A stretch of 64,000 bases of DNA, taken from Acidobacteriota bacterium. Its GTDB lineage: Bacteria > Acidobacteriota > Terriglobia > Bryobacterales > Bryobacteraceae. Below are positions 1 through 9,200 of this stretch, piece by piece; positions within the stretch are counted from its first letter, which is position 1; every line of letters begins with the position of its first letter. The stretch covers positions 107,411 through 171,410 of the forward strand of contig JAFDVS010000077.1 of the NCBI GenBank assembly GCA_018268935.1. Reading direction: 5' to 3'. The notes beneath the pieces were generated by a model, which saw nothing but the letters and a program-made list of their open reading frames with translations, was not told where the DNA came from and searched no databases. A program made the translations under genes and the position numbers.

Positions 1-1822
1 CCTCGGCCGCCGCGTCTTCCACTTCGCTACTCCCTTCGATTACAGCGGCATCGAATGGGGCTGGGTCCACATCGGCCTCTCCCTGCAGGATTACGATGCC
101 AGTGTCCGCCGTTCCTACATCCGTACGCTGGTCCTGACGCTGCTTTGCAGCGCCCTCAGCCTGCTCGTCTCGTTGCTGTATGCGCGCCACCTTGTCCACC
201 CTGTCCACGTCCTTCACGCTGCTGTTGAAAAAGTTGCGGAGGGCGATCTGCACGCCCGCGCCGATGTCGCCACCAGCGATGAAATCGGCGAACTCGCCGG
301 CGCCTTCAACTCCATGACGGCCACCATCCTCGCCCGCAACAGCATTCTAGAAAGCGTCGGCTTCGCCGCCCAGGAATTGCTGCGGGCCACCGAATGGTCC
401 ACCGCCATGGAAGGCATCCTCGAACATCTCGGCCGCGCCACCGGCGCCTGTTGCGCCCAAGTCTTCGAATGGGAACAACGCGACGGCGCCATCCGCTGTG
501 TCTTGCGCCGGCAGTGGGCGGCCGGCCCCATGCCCTCCAATCGCGAATACTGGCAGCACAGGCTCTATCAGGATCCGGCCTTTCAGCTCTGGGCCGCCCG
601 CCTGTCGAGCAACGAATTGATCGAAGCCCGCCGCGCCGTCTTCGGCGAATCCCTCGCCTCCCGCATTCCGCCCGGTATCCAATCTCTCATCGCCATCCCA
701 GTCGCTGTTGGCGATTCCTGCTGGGGATTTCTTTGCTTCGAGGATTGCCGGCACGAGCGCGAGTGGAGCGAAGCCGAGAAAGAAAGTCTCCGCGCCGTGG
801 CCAACATGCTCGGCGCCACCATCATCCGCCACCGCGCCCAGAACGCCCTGCTCGAAGCCAACAACACCCTCGAATGCCGCGTCATTGAGCGCACTCGCGA
901 GTTGCAGGAACAGGTTGCCGCCAAGGAGCGCGCCCACGCCGATCTCGCCGCCGCTCAGCAGCGCCTTGTCGATCTCTCCCGCCAGGCCGGTATGGCCGAA
1001 GTCGCCACCGGCGTGCTTCACAACGTCGGAAACGTACTCAACAGCGTCAACGTCGCCACTACGCTGGTGCTGGAAAAAATCCAGCAGTCGCGTGTGCAGA
1101 AGCTGGCCACTGTCGTCGGCCTACTCCAGCAGCACGAACACTCTGTCGCCGAGTTCCTTCAGTCCGACGAGAAGGGCCGGCATGTCGTCCCCTACCTCAG
1201 CAAGCTCTCTGAGCACATGCTCAAAGAGCGCGACAGCATGCTCACCGAACTCGGCAACCTGAGCCGCCATGTCGGCCATATCAAGGAAATCGTCGCTGCC
1301 CAGCAAGGCTACGCCACCACCGCCGGCTTCGTCGAAAAGGTCTCCCTGCGCAAACTTGCCGAAGACGCCATCGCCTTGTCGATTGATGGCCTCGACCGCC
1401 ACGGCATCAAAATCCACTCGCACATCGAGGACCTGCCGGAACTGCTAACCGACAAGCACAAGGTTCTCCAGATCCTTCTTAATCTCCTGCGCAACGCCAA
1501 GGATGCCACCAAAGCCTCCGGGCGGCAGGATAAGGAAATTCAGCTCCGCATCGGCCAGGCGGAGACCGGCGGCATCCGGATCCAAATCTCCGATAACGGA
1601 ATCGGCATGCGCAGCGAAGACCTGCAGCGCGTCTTCCAACATGGCTTTACGACCAAGAGCGGTGGCCATGGTTTCGGCCTCCATTCCGGCGCCCTCGCCG
1701 CCAAGGACCTGGGCGGCAACCTCTCCGTCCAAAGCGATGGCCCCGGCCTTGGGGCCACATTCACCCTCGATCTGCCGCTGCGCACCGCTTCGGCTCCCGA
1801 CCGGAGGAAATTACCCGCATGA
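1..1822 (+). CDS. Sensor histidine kinase with HAMP and GAF domains (5' end outside window)
   Basis: The frame is open to the left edge, so the N-terminus is missing. What remains starts with the end of an extracytoplasmic region, then one membrane helix (coded around 120-180), a HAMP linker, a GAF-like domain (roughly 340-850) and a coiled coil. The dimerisation helix carries LHNVGNVLNSV, with the likely phospho-His codon at 1019-1021. This H-N-x-G-N-x-L-N box differs from the common HExRTPL form. The ATPase domain shows LNLLRNAKDA (N box), SDNGIGM (G1) and GFTTKSGGHGFGLH. It is a membrane-bound sensor that should phosphorylate one of the receivers encoded next. The stop overlaps the next start as ATGA, which implies translational coupling. 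The stimulus cannot be told from sequence. Confidence 0.9.
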   Translation, partial: LGRRVFHFATPFDYSGIEWGWVHIGLSLQDYDASVRRSYIRTLVLTLLCSALSLLVSLLYARHLVHPVHVLHAAVEKVAEGDLHARADVATSDEIGELAGAFNSMTATILARNSILESVGFAAQELLRATEWSTAMEGILEHLGRATGACCAQVFEWEQRDGAIRCVLRRQWAAGPMPSNREYWQHRLYQDPAFQLWAARLSSNELIEARRAVFGESLASRIPPGIQSLIAIPVAVGDSCWGFLCFEDCRHEREWSEAEKESLRAVANMLGATIIRHRAQNALLEANNTLECRVIERTRELQEQVAAKERAHADLAAAQQRLVDLSRQAGMAEVATGVLHNVGNVLNSVNVATTLVLEKIQQSRVQKLATVVGLLQQHEHSVAEFLQSDEKGRHVVPYLSKLSEHMLKERDSMLTELGNLSRHVGHIKEIVAAQQGYATTAGFVEKVSLRKLAEDAIALSIDGLDRHGIKIHSHIEDLPELLTDKHKVLQILLNLLRNAKDATKASGRQDKEIQLRIGQAETGGIRIQISDNGIGMRSEDLQRVFQHGFTTKSGGHGFGLHSGALAAKDLGGNLSVQSDGPGLGATFTLDLPLRTASAPDRRKLPA

Positions 1823-3138
1823 CCCGCATCGGCGCCGCCGGACACCGCATCCTCATCGTGGACGACAACGAAGCCATCCACCATGACTTGAGAAAGATCC
1901 TCGCCCCCTCCACCCGCCTCGAACAGACAATGGACGAGGAGGAGGAAATCCTCTTTGGCTCCCGGGCGCCTCAAGTGAGTCAATTCGAAATAGGCTCCGC
2001 CTTCCAGGGGCAGGAGGCACTGGCAATGCTGCGAAAGGCAGTGCGCGAGGCCCGTCCCTATTCGCTCGCCTTCGTCGACGTGCGCATGCCCCCCGGTTGG
2101 GATGGCGTCGAAACCACCCGCCGCCTGTGGGAAGTCGATCCGCACCTGCAAGTCGTCCTCTGCACCGCTTATACCGATTACTCCTGGAACGAAATCCTCG
2201 AACAACTCGGAGAGTCTCACAACTTCGTCATTCTCAAAAAGCCCTTCGAAACCATTGAGGTCACACAGCTCGCTCACGCCCTTACATCGAAACGCGAAGC
2301 GATGGAGTGCGCTCGCGCGCACACATTCGAACTGGAAACGGAAGTGCATCAGCGCCGCCAGACCGAGCGCGACCTCGTCACCGCCCTCGATGCCGCTGAA
2401 GAAGCCAATCGTTGCAAACGCGATTTTCTCTCCAACATGAGCCATGAGTTTCGCACTCCGCTCAATGCCATCCTCGGCTATGTCGACATGATTGCCGAGG
2501 ATGCCCGTCACAGCTCCGCCGCCGCCTCCCTCATGCCCATGCTCGACAAGGTGCAATTGGCCGGGCGCCACCTCCTCGAATTGATCAACGACATCCTCGA
2601 TATGTCCCGCATCGAGTCCGGCCGCATGAACCTTCAGCCCTCGCGCATCTGTGTGGAGACGATCGCCCGCGAAGCCGTGGCTCTGGCTACGCCTCTCGCT
2701 GCCAAGCGCGGCAACAGCCTCACCTTCCATCAAGACCCGGCGGCCTCCTGGATCGAAGCCGATGAAACCCGCTTCCGTCAATGCCTCCTTAATCTGCTCG
2801 GGAACGCCTGTAAGTTCACCTCCTCCGGTGTGGTCTCTCTCGATGTCCGAAAGTTCTCGAGCCCTGACAAAGACTGGATCGACTGGACCGTCCGCGATAC
2901 CGGCATCGGCATTGCCCCCCATCAGATTCCCAGGCTCTTCCAGCCCTTTAACCAAGTGGACTCGGCCATCACCCGGAAGTACGGAGGCACGGGACTCGGC
3001 CTCGCCATCAGCCAGAGGCTCTGCTCCATGATGGGCGGGGCTATCAGTGTCGAAAGCCGCCTTGGCGAAGGGTCCGCATTCACCATCCGTATTCCCGCTT
3101 CCCCGTCCTCAAAGGAGCCATCGCATGTCCGCACGTAA
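1819..3138 (+). CDS. Hybrid receiver-histidine kinase
   Basis: A soluble 439-residue protein with no membrane helix. An N-terminal receiver domain (about residues 8-150) carries the acidic pair VDD, phosphoacceptor Asp87 in FVDVRMPPG and the conserved Lys in LKKPFE. It has an unusual acidic insertion (MDEEEE, about residues 38-43) between the first helix and second strand. A short coiled coil leads to a HisKA domain with SHEFRTPLN (His209) and a HATPase domain ending in GTGLGLAISQRL. The receiver-first order suggests that phosphorylation by the upstream kinase controls this kinase, which then passes phosphate on. The start is the ATG in the ATGA overlap with the upstream gene. Its 3' end overlaps the next start by 14 bases. 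Confidence 0.92.
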   Translation: MTRIGAAGHRILIVDDNEAIHHDLRKILAPSTRLEQTMDEEEEILFGSRAPQVSQFEIGSAFQGQEALAMLRKAVREARPYSLAFVDVRMPPGWDGVETTRRLWEVDPHLQVVLCTAYTDYSWNEILEQLGESHNFVILKKPFETIEVTQLAHALTSKREAMECARAHTFELETEVHQRRQTERDLVTALDAAEEANRCKRDFLSNMSHEFRTPLNAILGYVDMIAEDARHSSAAASLMPMLDKVQLAGRHLLELINDILDMSRIESGRMNLQPSRICVETIAREAVALATPLAAKRGNSLTFHQDPAASWIEADETRFRQCLLNLLGNACKFTSSGVVSLDVRKFSSPDKDWIDWTVRDTGIGIAPHQIPRLFQPFNQVDSAITRKYGGTGLGLAISQRLCSMMGGAISVESRLGEGSAFTIRIPASPSSKEPSHVRT

Positions 3139-5248
3139 GCACAAACTCCTCGTCGTCGATGACGAATTCCTCAACCGCGACATGTTGAAACAGCGCCTGC
3201 TTCGCAGCGGCTTTGAGGTCACCGAAGCCGAGAACGCACAGGATGCCCTGCATGTCATCGGCGAGGGCGGCATCGACCTTGTCCTCCTCGACATGATGAT
3301 GCCCGGAATGAGCGGCATCGACCTGCTCAAGCTCCTCCGCGGTGTCCACGGGCAGAACGAACTGCCGGTCATCATGACCACCGCCGTCACCGACAGCCAG
3401 AGCATCGCCGGCGCCCTCAACCTTGGCGCCAACGATTACGTCACCAAGCCCATCGACTTCCCCGTCGCACTCGCCCGCGTCACCTCGCAACTCAACCGCC
3501 GCGACGCAGAGCAGCGCCTGCGCCAGAGCGAGGAACGTTACGCCCTTGCCCAACGCGGCAACGAGGATGGCATCTGGGATTGGGATCTGGCCTCCAACCG
3601 CATCTATTATTCGCCGCACTGGATCCAGATCGCCGGCCTCGGCTCCGCCTCCATTTCCGACAACCCCGATGAATGGTTCAAACGCGTCCACCCCGAAGAC
3701 CTCGGGACCCTCCTCGGCCGCCTCAAACAGCATTGGGTCGATGGCGCGGCCCGCCCGTTCTTCTGCGAGTATCGTCTCCGCTGCGGCGACGGGCTCTATC
3801 GCTGGATGCGCGCCCGCGGCCACACCGTTCGCGACGCCACCGGCCGGGCCATCCGCACCACTGGCTCGCAGTCCGACATCAACGAACAGAAAGCCCACGA
3901 TTCCCTCACCGGTCTCGCCAACCGCCTCTTCTTCCTTGAGCGTGCCGGCCTTTGCCTGGAGCGCGCCCGCCGTGTGCCTCAATCCTCCTTCGCCATCCTC
4001 TTCCTCGACCTCGACCGCTTCAAGCTCATCAACGACACAATGGGGCATCTCGCCGGCGACCGGGTCCTCGTCGATGTCGCCGCCCGCCTGTCTGCCTCTC
4101 TGCAGGGGGAACAGACGAATTCGCAGGCCCACCATCCCTTTACCGTGGCCCGCTTCGGCGGTGATGAGTTCGCCATCCTTCTGGAGGAACTGCCGCAACC
4201 CGACGACGCCCCTGCCGTCGCCCAACGCCTTCTCCAATCCCTCGAGTTGCCCTTCCACCTCAACGGCCGGGACGTCTATTCCACAGCCAGCATCGGCATT
4301 GCCATTTGGAATCCTGCCTACGCTTCCGTCGAGGACCTCCTCCGCGATTCCGATACGGCCATGTACGCCGCCAAAGCCCGCGGCGGGGCCGGATTCATGG
4401 TCTTCGATGAGGCCTTGCGCCAACGCGCCGCCACACGCCTGGAAATCGAAACCGGCCTCCGCCAGGCCATCGAGCGCCATGAACTCGCCGTCTATTACCA
4501 GGCGAAGATCAACCTTCAGTCCGGAGCCCTCGTCGGCTTCGAGGCCCTCCTCCGCTGGCGCCACCCTACACTCGGCCTCGTCAGCCCCGCTGATTTCATC
4601 ACCATCGCCGAGGAGACAGGCCTCATTATCCCCATCGGCGAATGGGCCATCCGCGAGGCCTGCCGCCAGATGGTCGCCTGGCAAACTCTCTTCCCTCGCG
4701 TTCCTGCACTCGCCATCAGTGTCAACCTCTCGGTCCGCCAGTTCCGGCAACCTGACCTGCCCGCCAAGATCGCCGCCATCCTCGCCGAGTCCGGCCTTTC
4801 GCCACGCCACCTGCAGTTGGAAATTACGGAGAGCATTCTCATGGACGAACCCGAAACCGCTATTGTCACCACACGCAAGCTGAAAGACCTTGGCGTCGGC
4901 ATCAAGCTCGACGACTTCGGCACCGGCTACTCCAGCCTCTCCTACCTCTGCCGCATGCCCATCGACACTCTCAAAATCGACCGCTCGTTCATCCTCCGCA
5001 TGCGCGACAACAATACCGACCTCGAAATCGTTCGCACCGTCATCGCCCTCGCCCGCACTCTCGGTATGGAGGTCGTGGCCGAGGGCGTCGAATGCCAGGA
5101 CCAGGTTTCGCAGCTCCGCTCGCTCGGCTGCCAGTTTGGCCAGGGCTATTACTTCGGCCGGCCCATCGCCGCCCGCGAAATCTCGCACCTCCTTGCCGCC
5201 ACCACCGAAGACGGTACGCCCGATCCTGACGAACTTGCGCGACAATAA
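3125..5248 (+). CDS. REC-PAS-GGDEF-EAL cyclic di-GMP response regulator
   Basis: A 707-residue cytoplasmic output protein. A receiver (about residues 5-120, phosphoacceptor Asp56 in LLDMMMPG) is followed by a PAS domain (about 135-245), a GGDEF domain with an intact RFGGDEF motif, and an EAL domain with EALLRW, LEITES and DDFGTGYSS. Both cyclase and phosphodiesterase catalytic signatures are therefore present and net activity cannot be predicted. No obvious RxxD inhibitory site precedes GGDEF. I chose the ATG at 3125, inside the end of the preceding kinase, because AGGAG lies at 3113-3117 and the protein then begins directly with the receiver. An upstream in-frame ATG at 3047 would only add residues read through the kinase gene. 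Confidence 0.93.
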   Translation: MSARKHKLLVVDDEFLNRDMLKQRLLRSGFEVTEAENAQDALHVIGEGGIDLVLLDMMMPGMSGIDLLKLLRGVHGQNELPVIMTTAVTDSQSIAGALNLGANDYVTKPIDFPVALARVTSQLNRRDAEQRLRQSEERYALAQRGNEDGIWDWDLASNRIYYSPHWIQIAGLGSASISDNPDEWFKRVHPEDLGTLLGRLKQHWVDGAARPFFCEYRLRCGDGLYRWMRARGHTVRDATGRAIRTTGSQSDINEQKAHDSLTGLANRLFFLERAGLCLERARRVPQSSFAILFLDLDRFKLINDTMGHLAGDRVLVDVAARLSASLQGEQTNSQAHHPFTVARFGGDEFAILLEELPQPDDAPAVAQRLLQSLELPFHLNGRDVYSTASIGIAIWNPAYASVEDLLRDSDTAMYAAKARGGAGFMVFDEALRQRAATRLEIETGLRQAIERHELAVYYQAKINLQSGALVGFEALLRWRHPTLGLVSPADFITIAEETGLIIPIGEWAIREACRQMVAWQTLFPRVPALAISVNLSVRQFRQPDLPAKIAAILAESGLSPRHLQLEITESILMDEPETAIVTTRKLKDLGVGIKLDDFGTGYSSLSYLCRMPIDTLKIDRSFILRMRDNNTDLEIVRTVIALARTLGMEVVAEGVECQDQVSQLRSLGCQFGQGYYFGRPIAAREISHLLAATTEDGTPDPDELARQ

Positions 5249-5318
5249 AAAAACACGCCGCCAGGCGTAACGAATCCGCCACCGCGCGGTTCAACCGTAT
5301 AACGGATCGAGAAGAACT

Positions 5319-5747
5319 ATGCACCGCATCGCGCTTTTGATTGCCTTTGCCGCCACTTTGGCCGTGGCCCAGGATTCCCCTGTCACCACTCGCATTGCCC
5401 CGCTCGGCATTCCTTGCGAGCCCGGCCAGGCGCTGCCCATCGGCTCCGGCTTCCCCATCGTCTGTCCCCCCGCCGAAGAACAAGGCTTCATGGTCTTCGT
5501 CAAAACCACCGACGATGCCACTGCAGGTTACAAAGTCAAACTCCGTTACACCACCAGCGCCGGTGAAGCCAAGGAAGCCGAGCAAAGTGTCGCCCGTAAT
5601 AAGAACGGCGCCTGGACCGTCGTGGTCTTCCAGGTGGGCCGCATGAAAACAGACACCCTCCCCGGCAACACCGCCGCCGGCGCCGACGTCGAGCAACTCT
5701 CTACTTTCTCCACCACTGCCGCCGCCAAGTCCAAAGCAAAAAAATAA
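5319..5747 (+). CDS. Small secreted hypothetical protein
   Basis: A 142-residue protein with a clear signal peptide (MHRIALLIAFAATLAVA, then QDSP). The mature part has two cysteines (CEPG and VCPP), a predicted beta-rich middle (KVKLRYTTSAGEA, WTVVVFQVG) and a Lys/Ala-rich tail ending in KSKAKK. It follows the c-di-GMP gene after 70 bases and may be read from the same transcript or from its own promoter. I do not recognise the family. The signal peptide and codon bias like its neighbours support a real gene. Confidence 0.7.
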   Translation: MHRIALLIAFAATLAVAQDSPVTTRIAPLGIPCEPGQALPIGSGFPIVCPPAEEQGFMVFVKTTDDATAGYKVKLRYTTSAGEAKEAEQSVARNKNGAWTVVVFQVGRMKTDTLPGNTAAGADVEQLSTFSTTAAAKSKAKK

Positions 5748-5751
5748 CGCC

Positions 5752-6015
5752 TCAATGCTGGTGCGCTATGTCATGGGATCGCGGAAAGAACATCCCCGCG
5801 ATTCCCCATAGGCACAGGAAGAAGAATATCCCCCCAATTGCCAGATCGTATCTCTGGCTCACCACGCTCTCCGGCGGAGTCATCGCTCCCAATCCTAACG
5901 CCGCCATCACGCTTGCCACGTGCCAGTACCAGCGCTTGGCACGAAAGAGATACAGCAGCAACAGCGCAAGCGCTGCCGCCATGCCGTAGGTCAGAACCAC
6001 AATACCGCCCGACAT
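5752..6015 (-). CDS. Small inner-membrane protein, three predicted helices
   Basis: An 87-residue hydrophobic protein with three likely membrane segments: around VVLTYGMAAALALLLLYLF, WYWHVASVMAALGLGAM and DLAIGGIFFFLCLWGIAG. The family is not recognised. The gene is convergent with the secreted protein ending at 5747, leaving a 4-base gap. Reality is supported by a perfect AGGAGG on the minus strand six bases before the ATG and by a sensible three-helix pattern. It may be part of a small envelope or cytochrome-associated module, but nothing in the context assigns a role. Confidence 0.65.
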   Translation of the reverse strand: MSGGIVVLTYGMAAALALLLLYLFRAKRWYWHVASVMAALGLGAMTPPESVVSQRYDLAIGGIFFFLCLWGIAGMFFPRSHDIAHQH

Positions 6016-6020
6016 AGGTA

Positions 6021-6026
6021 CCTCCT
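6021..6026 (-). promoter_or_regulatory. Strong ribosome binding site for the 87-aa membrane protein
   Basis: The + strand reads CCTCCT, so the minus strand has AGGAGG six bases before the ATG at 6015. It fixes the start of a gene that would otherwise be doubtful because of its size. Confidence 0.75.
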
Positions 6027-6250
6027 GCCCTCAGCCTAGCACCGCCCGACGGTGCCTGGGCTTGCCCCTGATTTCACCCCAACCATATCTGTTTGTCTGA
6101 TTTTCAGCCGCCTTTCTTGTCTTATTTTGATTTCATAGCAATAACTCCGAAAAAGAATTGCAGTATACTGGCCCAGATTGGGTAAAGGGAAAATGGCGCC
6201 GCGCTTCCGCGCGGTCTCGCCTGGCTCTTACAACTTCAGGGAGTGAATTT
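6027..6250 (+). other. Intergenic region and 5' leader of TonB receptor 1
   Basis: This stretch holds no convincing gene. TATACT at 6164-6169 could be a -10 element but has no good -35 partner. A GC-rich hairpin lies at 6198-6215: CCGCGC, loop TTCC, GCGCGG, plus a closing G-U pair. AGGGAG at 6238-6243 is a good ribosome binding site for the ATG at 6251. The compact hairpin 36 bases before the start codon could stabilise the leader or regulate the message. Confidence 0.45.
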
Positions 6251-9200
6251 ATGCGTAGGAAACGAGAGATGATGCTCAGCGTTTTGGCACTTCTCGGCGC
6301 CGTGGTGGCGTGGGGACAATCCGAACGCGGTTCCATTGCAGGTGTGGTTTCCGATAGTAGCGGCGCCGTCGTTGTCGGCGCCAAAATTGTCATCACCAAC
6401 ACCGCAACCAATTCCATAGTCAATCTGACAACCAACGAGGCCGGCGAGTACATCGCCCCCAGCCTTGCCGTCGGAAACTACAACGTCCGGGCCGAGAAGG
6501 AAGGCTTCCGCCCCTCCATTCTGTCCGGTATCAAACTCGACGCCGCCGCCAACGCGCGCGCCGACCTGACCCTCGAAGTTGGCTCCACCGCAACCGCCGT
6601 CGAAATCCGCGCCGCGGCCCTCCAACTCGCCACCGAAAATGCAAAAACCAGCGTCGCCGTCACCAACAAACTCGTTGATGAGCTGCCCCTCGTCGTCGGT
6701 GGCACACTCCGTAGCCCCTTCGATCTGGCCTCGCTAACTCCGGAAGCCAAGGCCCTCGGCGGCGATAACGGCTTCATTCTTGGCGGTGGCCAGGCGGCCA
6801 GCTACGGTACCAACCTCGATGGTGTCTCCGCCAACACCACTCGCGCATTGTCCCAGAGCTGGGTCGCCGTCAATGCCCCCTCTCTCGAAGCGGTCACCGA
6901 GTTCACCGTCGATACCAACGGGTTTAAGGCCGAATTCGGCCATGCCGGCGGCGGCCTCATGAACTTCGTCTCCAAAAGCGGCACCAACGAAATCCACGGC
7001 TCTGCCTATGAGTTCCTCCGCAACAACGCCATGGACTCCAACAACTGGTTCAATAACCGGGCCGGTATCAGAACCCCCATCTACAAGCAGCACGATTTCG
7101 GCGGCAGCCTCGGCGGGCCCATCGTCATTCCAAAAATCTACAATGGCAAAGACAAGAGCTTCATCTTCGTCGCCTACGAAGCCTTCCGCAACCGCGCCGG
7201 AGCCACCGGCTTCACGGCCTCTGTCCCGACGCCTGAGATGTATAACGGCGATTTCTCCAACTGGGTGGCCAACGTCGGCGGCCAGGCAACACGCGTGCCC
7301 ATCTTCGATCCCACCAGCCAGGTGCGCAACGCAGATGGTTCCGTGACCCGCACCCCCTTCGCCAACAACCGCATTCCCACCAGCCTCTACGATCCGCTCT
7401 CCGTGCGCGCCCTCGCTGCCTTCAAAACCGGCGGCGATCTCGCACCCAACAACGGCGCGGCCCCAGGCAGTATCGCCTATGTCCGCAACAATTTCTTCGT
7501 TGCCACCGGTTCCGAAGTCCGCCCCAACACCAAGCTCAGCTTGAAGGGCGACCACCAGTTCAGCGAGAAACACCGCATCTCCGCCTACTACGGCTACAAC
7601 CGTTCGAGCGTGGTTCCCAGCCCGCTCGGCTCGGCCACACTACCCGCCTTCTACAGCAACTACAACGATACCCAGCGTAACTCCGACGTCTTCCGTATGA
7701 GTTGGGATTGGACGCTCAGCCCCCGCATGCTCAACCACTTCTACGCCGGCGGCAACAACTGGCGCGAAAACCACGATCCGCCGCAGGCCACCATCAAAAG
7801 CGGCGTGGACTGGAAAGACAAAGTCTGTCTCGGTAACGTTCCCGACTGCGCCCAGAACCTCTTGAACCTCGACTTCGGCGACATCACCGGTTGGGGCGGC
7901 CGCGCCAACAACGGTTCCGAAAACACCATCTACGCCTTCAACGACGACTTCTCGCTCGTCGCCGGCAAACACACCATTAAGTTCGGTGGCATGCACCAGC
8001 GCAGCCACTACAACGGATTCGGCCGCCAGTGCATCGCCGGTTGCGCCAGCTTCTCCTACATCAACACCGGCCTTGCCAACGTCAACGACCCAACGCGCGG
8101 CGGCGCTTCCTTCGCCTCCTTCCTCCTCGGCTATGCCAGCGGCGGTTCCATCGATACCATCCGCTTCATCTCCCAGCAGTGGCCGCACTATGCAGGCTAC
8201 ATCCAGGACGACTTCCGCGTCAGCTCGAAGTTGACCCTCAACTACGGCCTCCGTTGGGAAGTGCAATTGCCTCCCGTCGAAGCCAGTGATCGCTGGAGCG
8301 ACTTCTCGCCCACACGCCCCAATCCGCGCGCGGGCAATATCCTCGGTGCGCTCATCTATGCGGGTACAGGCCAGGGCCGTGAAGGATCTCGCGACCTCGC
8401 CGGCGCCTGGTACAAAGGCTTCGGTCCTCGCTTCGGTTTCGCCTATCAGATGAACGACAAGACCGTATTCCGCGGTTCGGTCGGACGCAGCTTCGGTGCC
8501 GTCACCACTGTCACCGGCTCCACCCACCAGCGTGGGTTCACGCAAACCTACGGTGTGCCTGACAACGGCACCAACGGCGTCGTCCCGAACATGATCCTCA
8601 AGGAAGGTTTCCCAGCTTATCCGGTGCCTCCCTTCATCGATCCTTCCTTCGCCAACAAGGACAACATTCCGTGGTGGCAGGGACAGGAAGCGACGCGCCT
8701 GCCCGATTCCTACTTCTGGAATCTCTCCATGCAGCGTCAGTTCAGCGGAAGCACCATCTTCGAGCTCGGCTACAACGCCAGCATCGGCACTCACCTGCAA
8801 TCGCAGTTGCTCAACGTGAACCAGGTCAACCCCAGCGTGCTCGGCCAGTACGGCTTCGCCATGCTCAACAGCCTCGTCACTTCGCCACAGGCCGTCGCCG
8901 CCGGTTTCAAGAGCCCGTATCCGTCTTTCAGCACTGCTACCTGCCCCGCGCAGGATGCCTGCTGGGGTAGCGGCGCCACCGTCGGTCGTACCTTCCGTCC
9001 CTTCCCGCAGTACAACGGCATCGACACCTACGGCGGTGGCGGCGACCACAGCGGCCACTCCGCCTATCACGCCGCCATGATCCGTCTCGAACGCCGCTAC
9101 GCCAAGGGCTTCACTCTCCAGACCTCCTATGTCTTCTCCAAGATCCTCACCGACTCCGACAGCTATTGGGGAAGCGGCCAGGCCATGGACCACTACAACC

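Noticed and set aside
3080..5245. A 721-codon minus-strand open frame opposite the c-di-GMP gene
   Set aside because: The translation is Glu/Ala/Gly-rich and featureless, while the + strand encodes clear REC, PAS, GGDEF and EAL domains.
5255..5268. Hairpin ACGCC-GCCA-GGCGT after the c-di-GMP gene, next to a run of seven A
   Set aside because: The stem has only five pairs and the A run would act as a T tract only on the minus strand, where no gene ends nearby.
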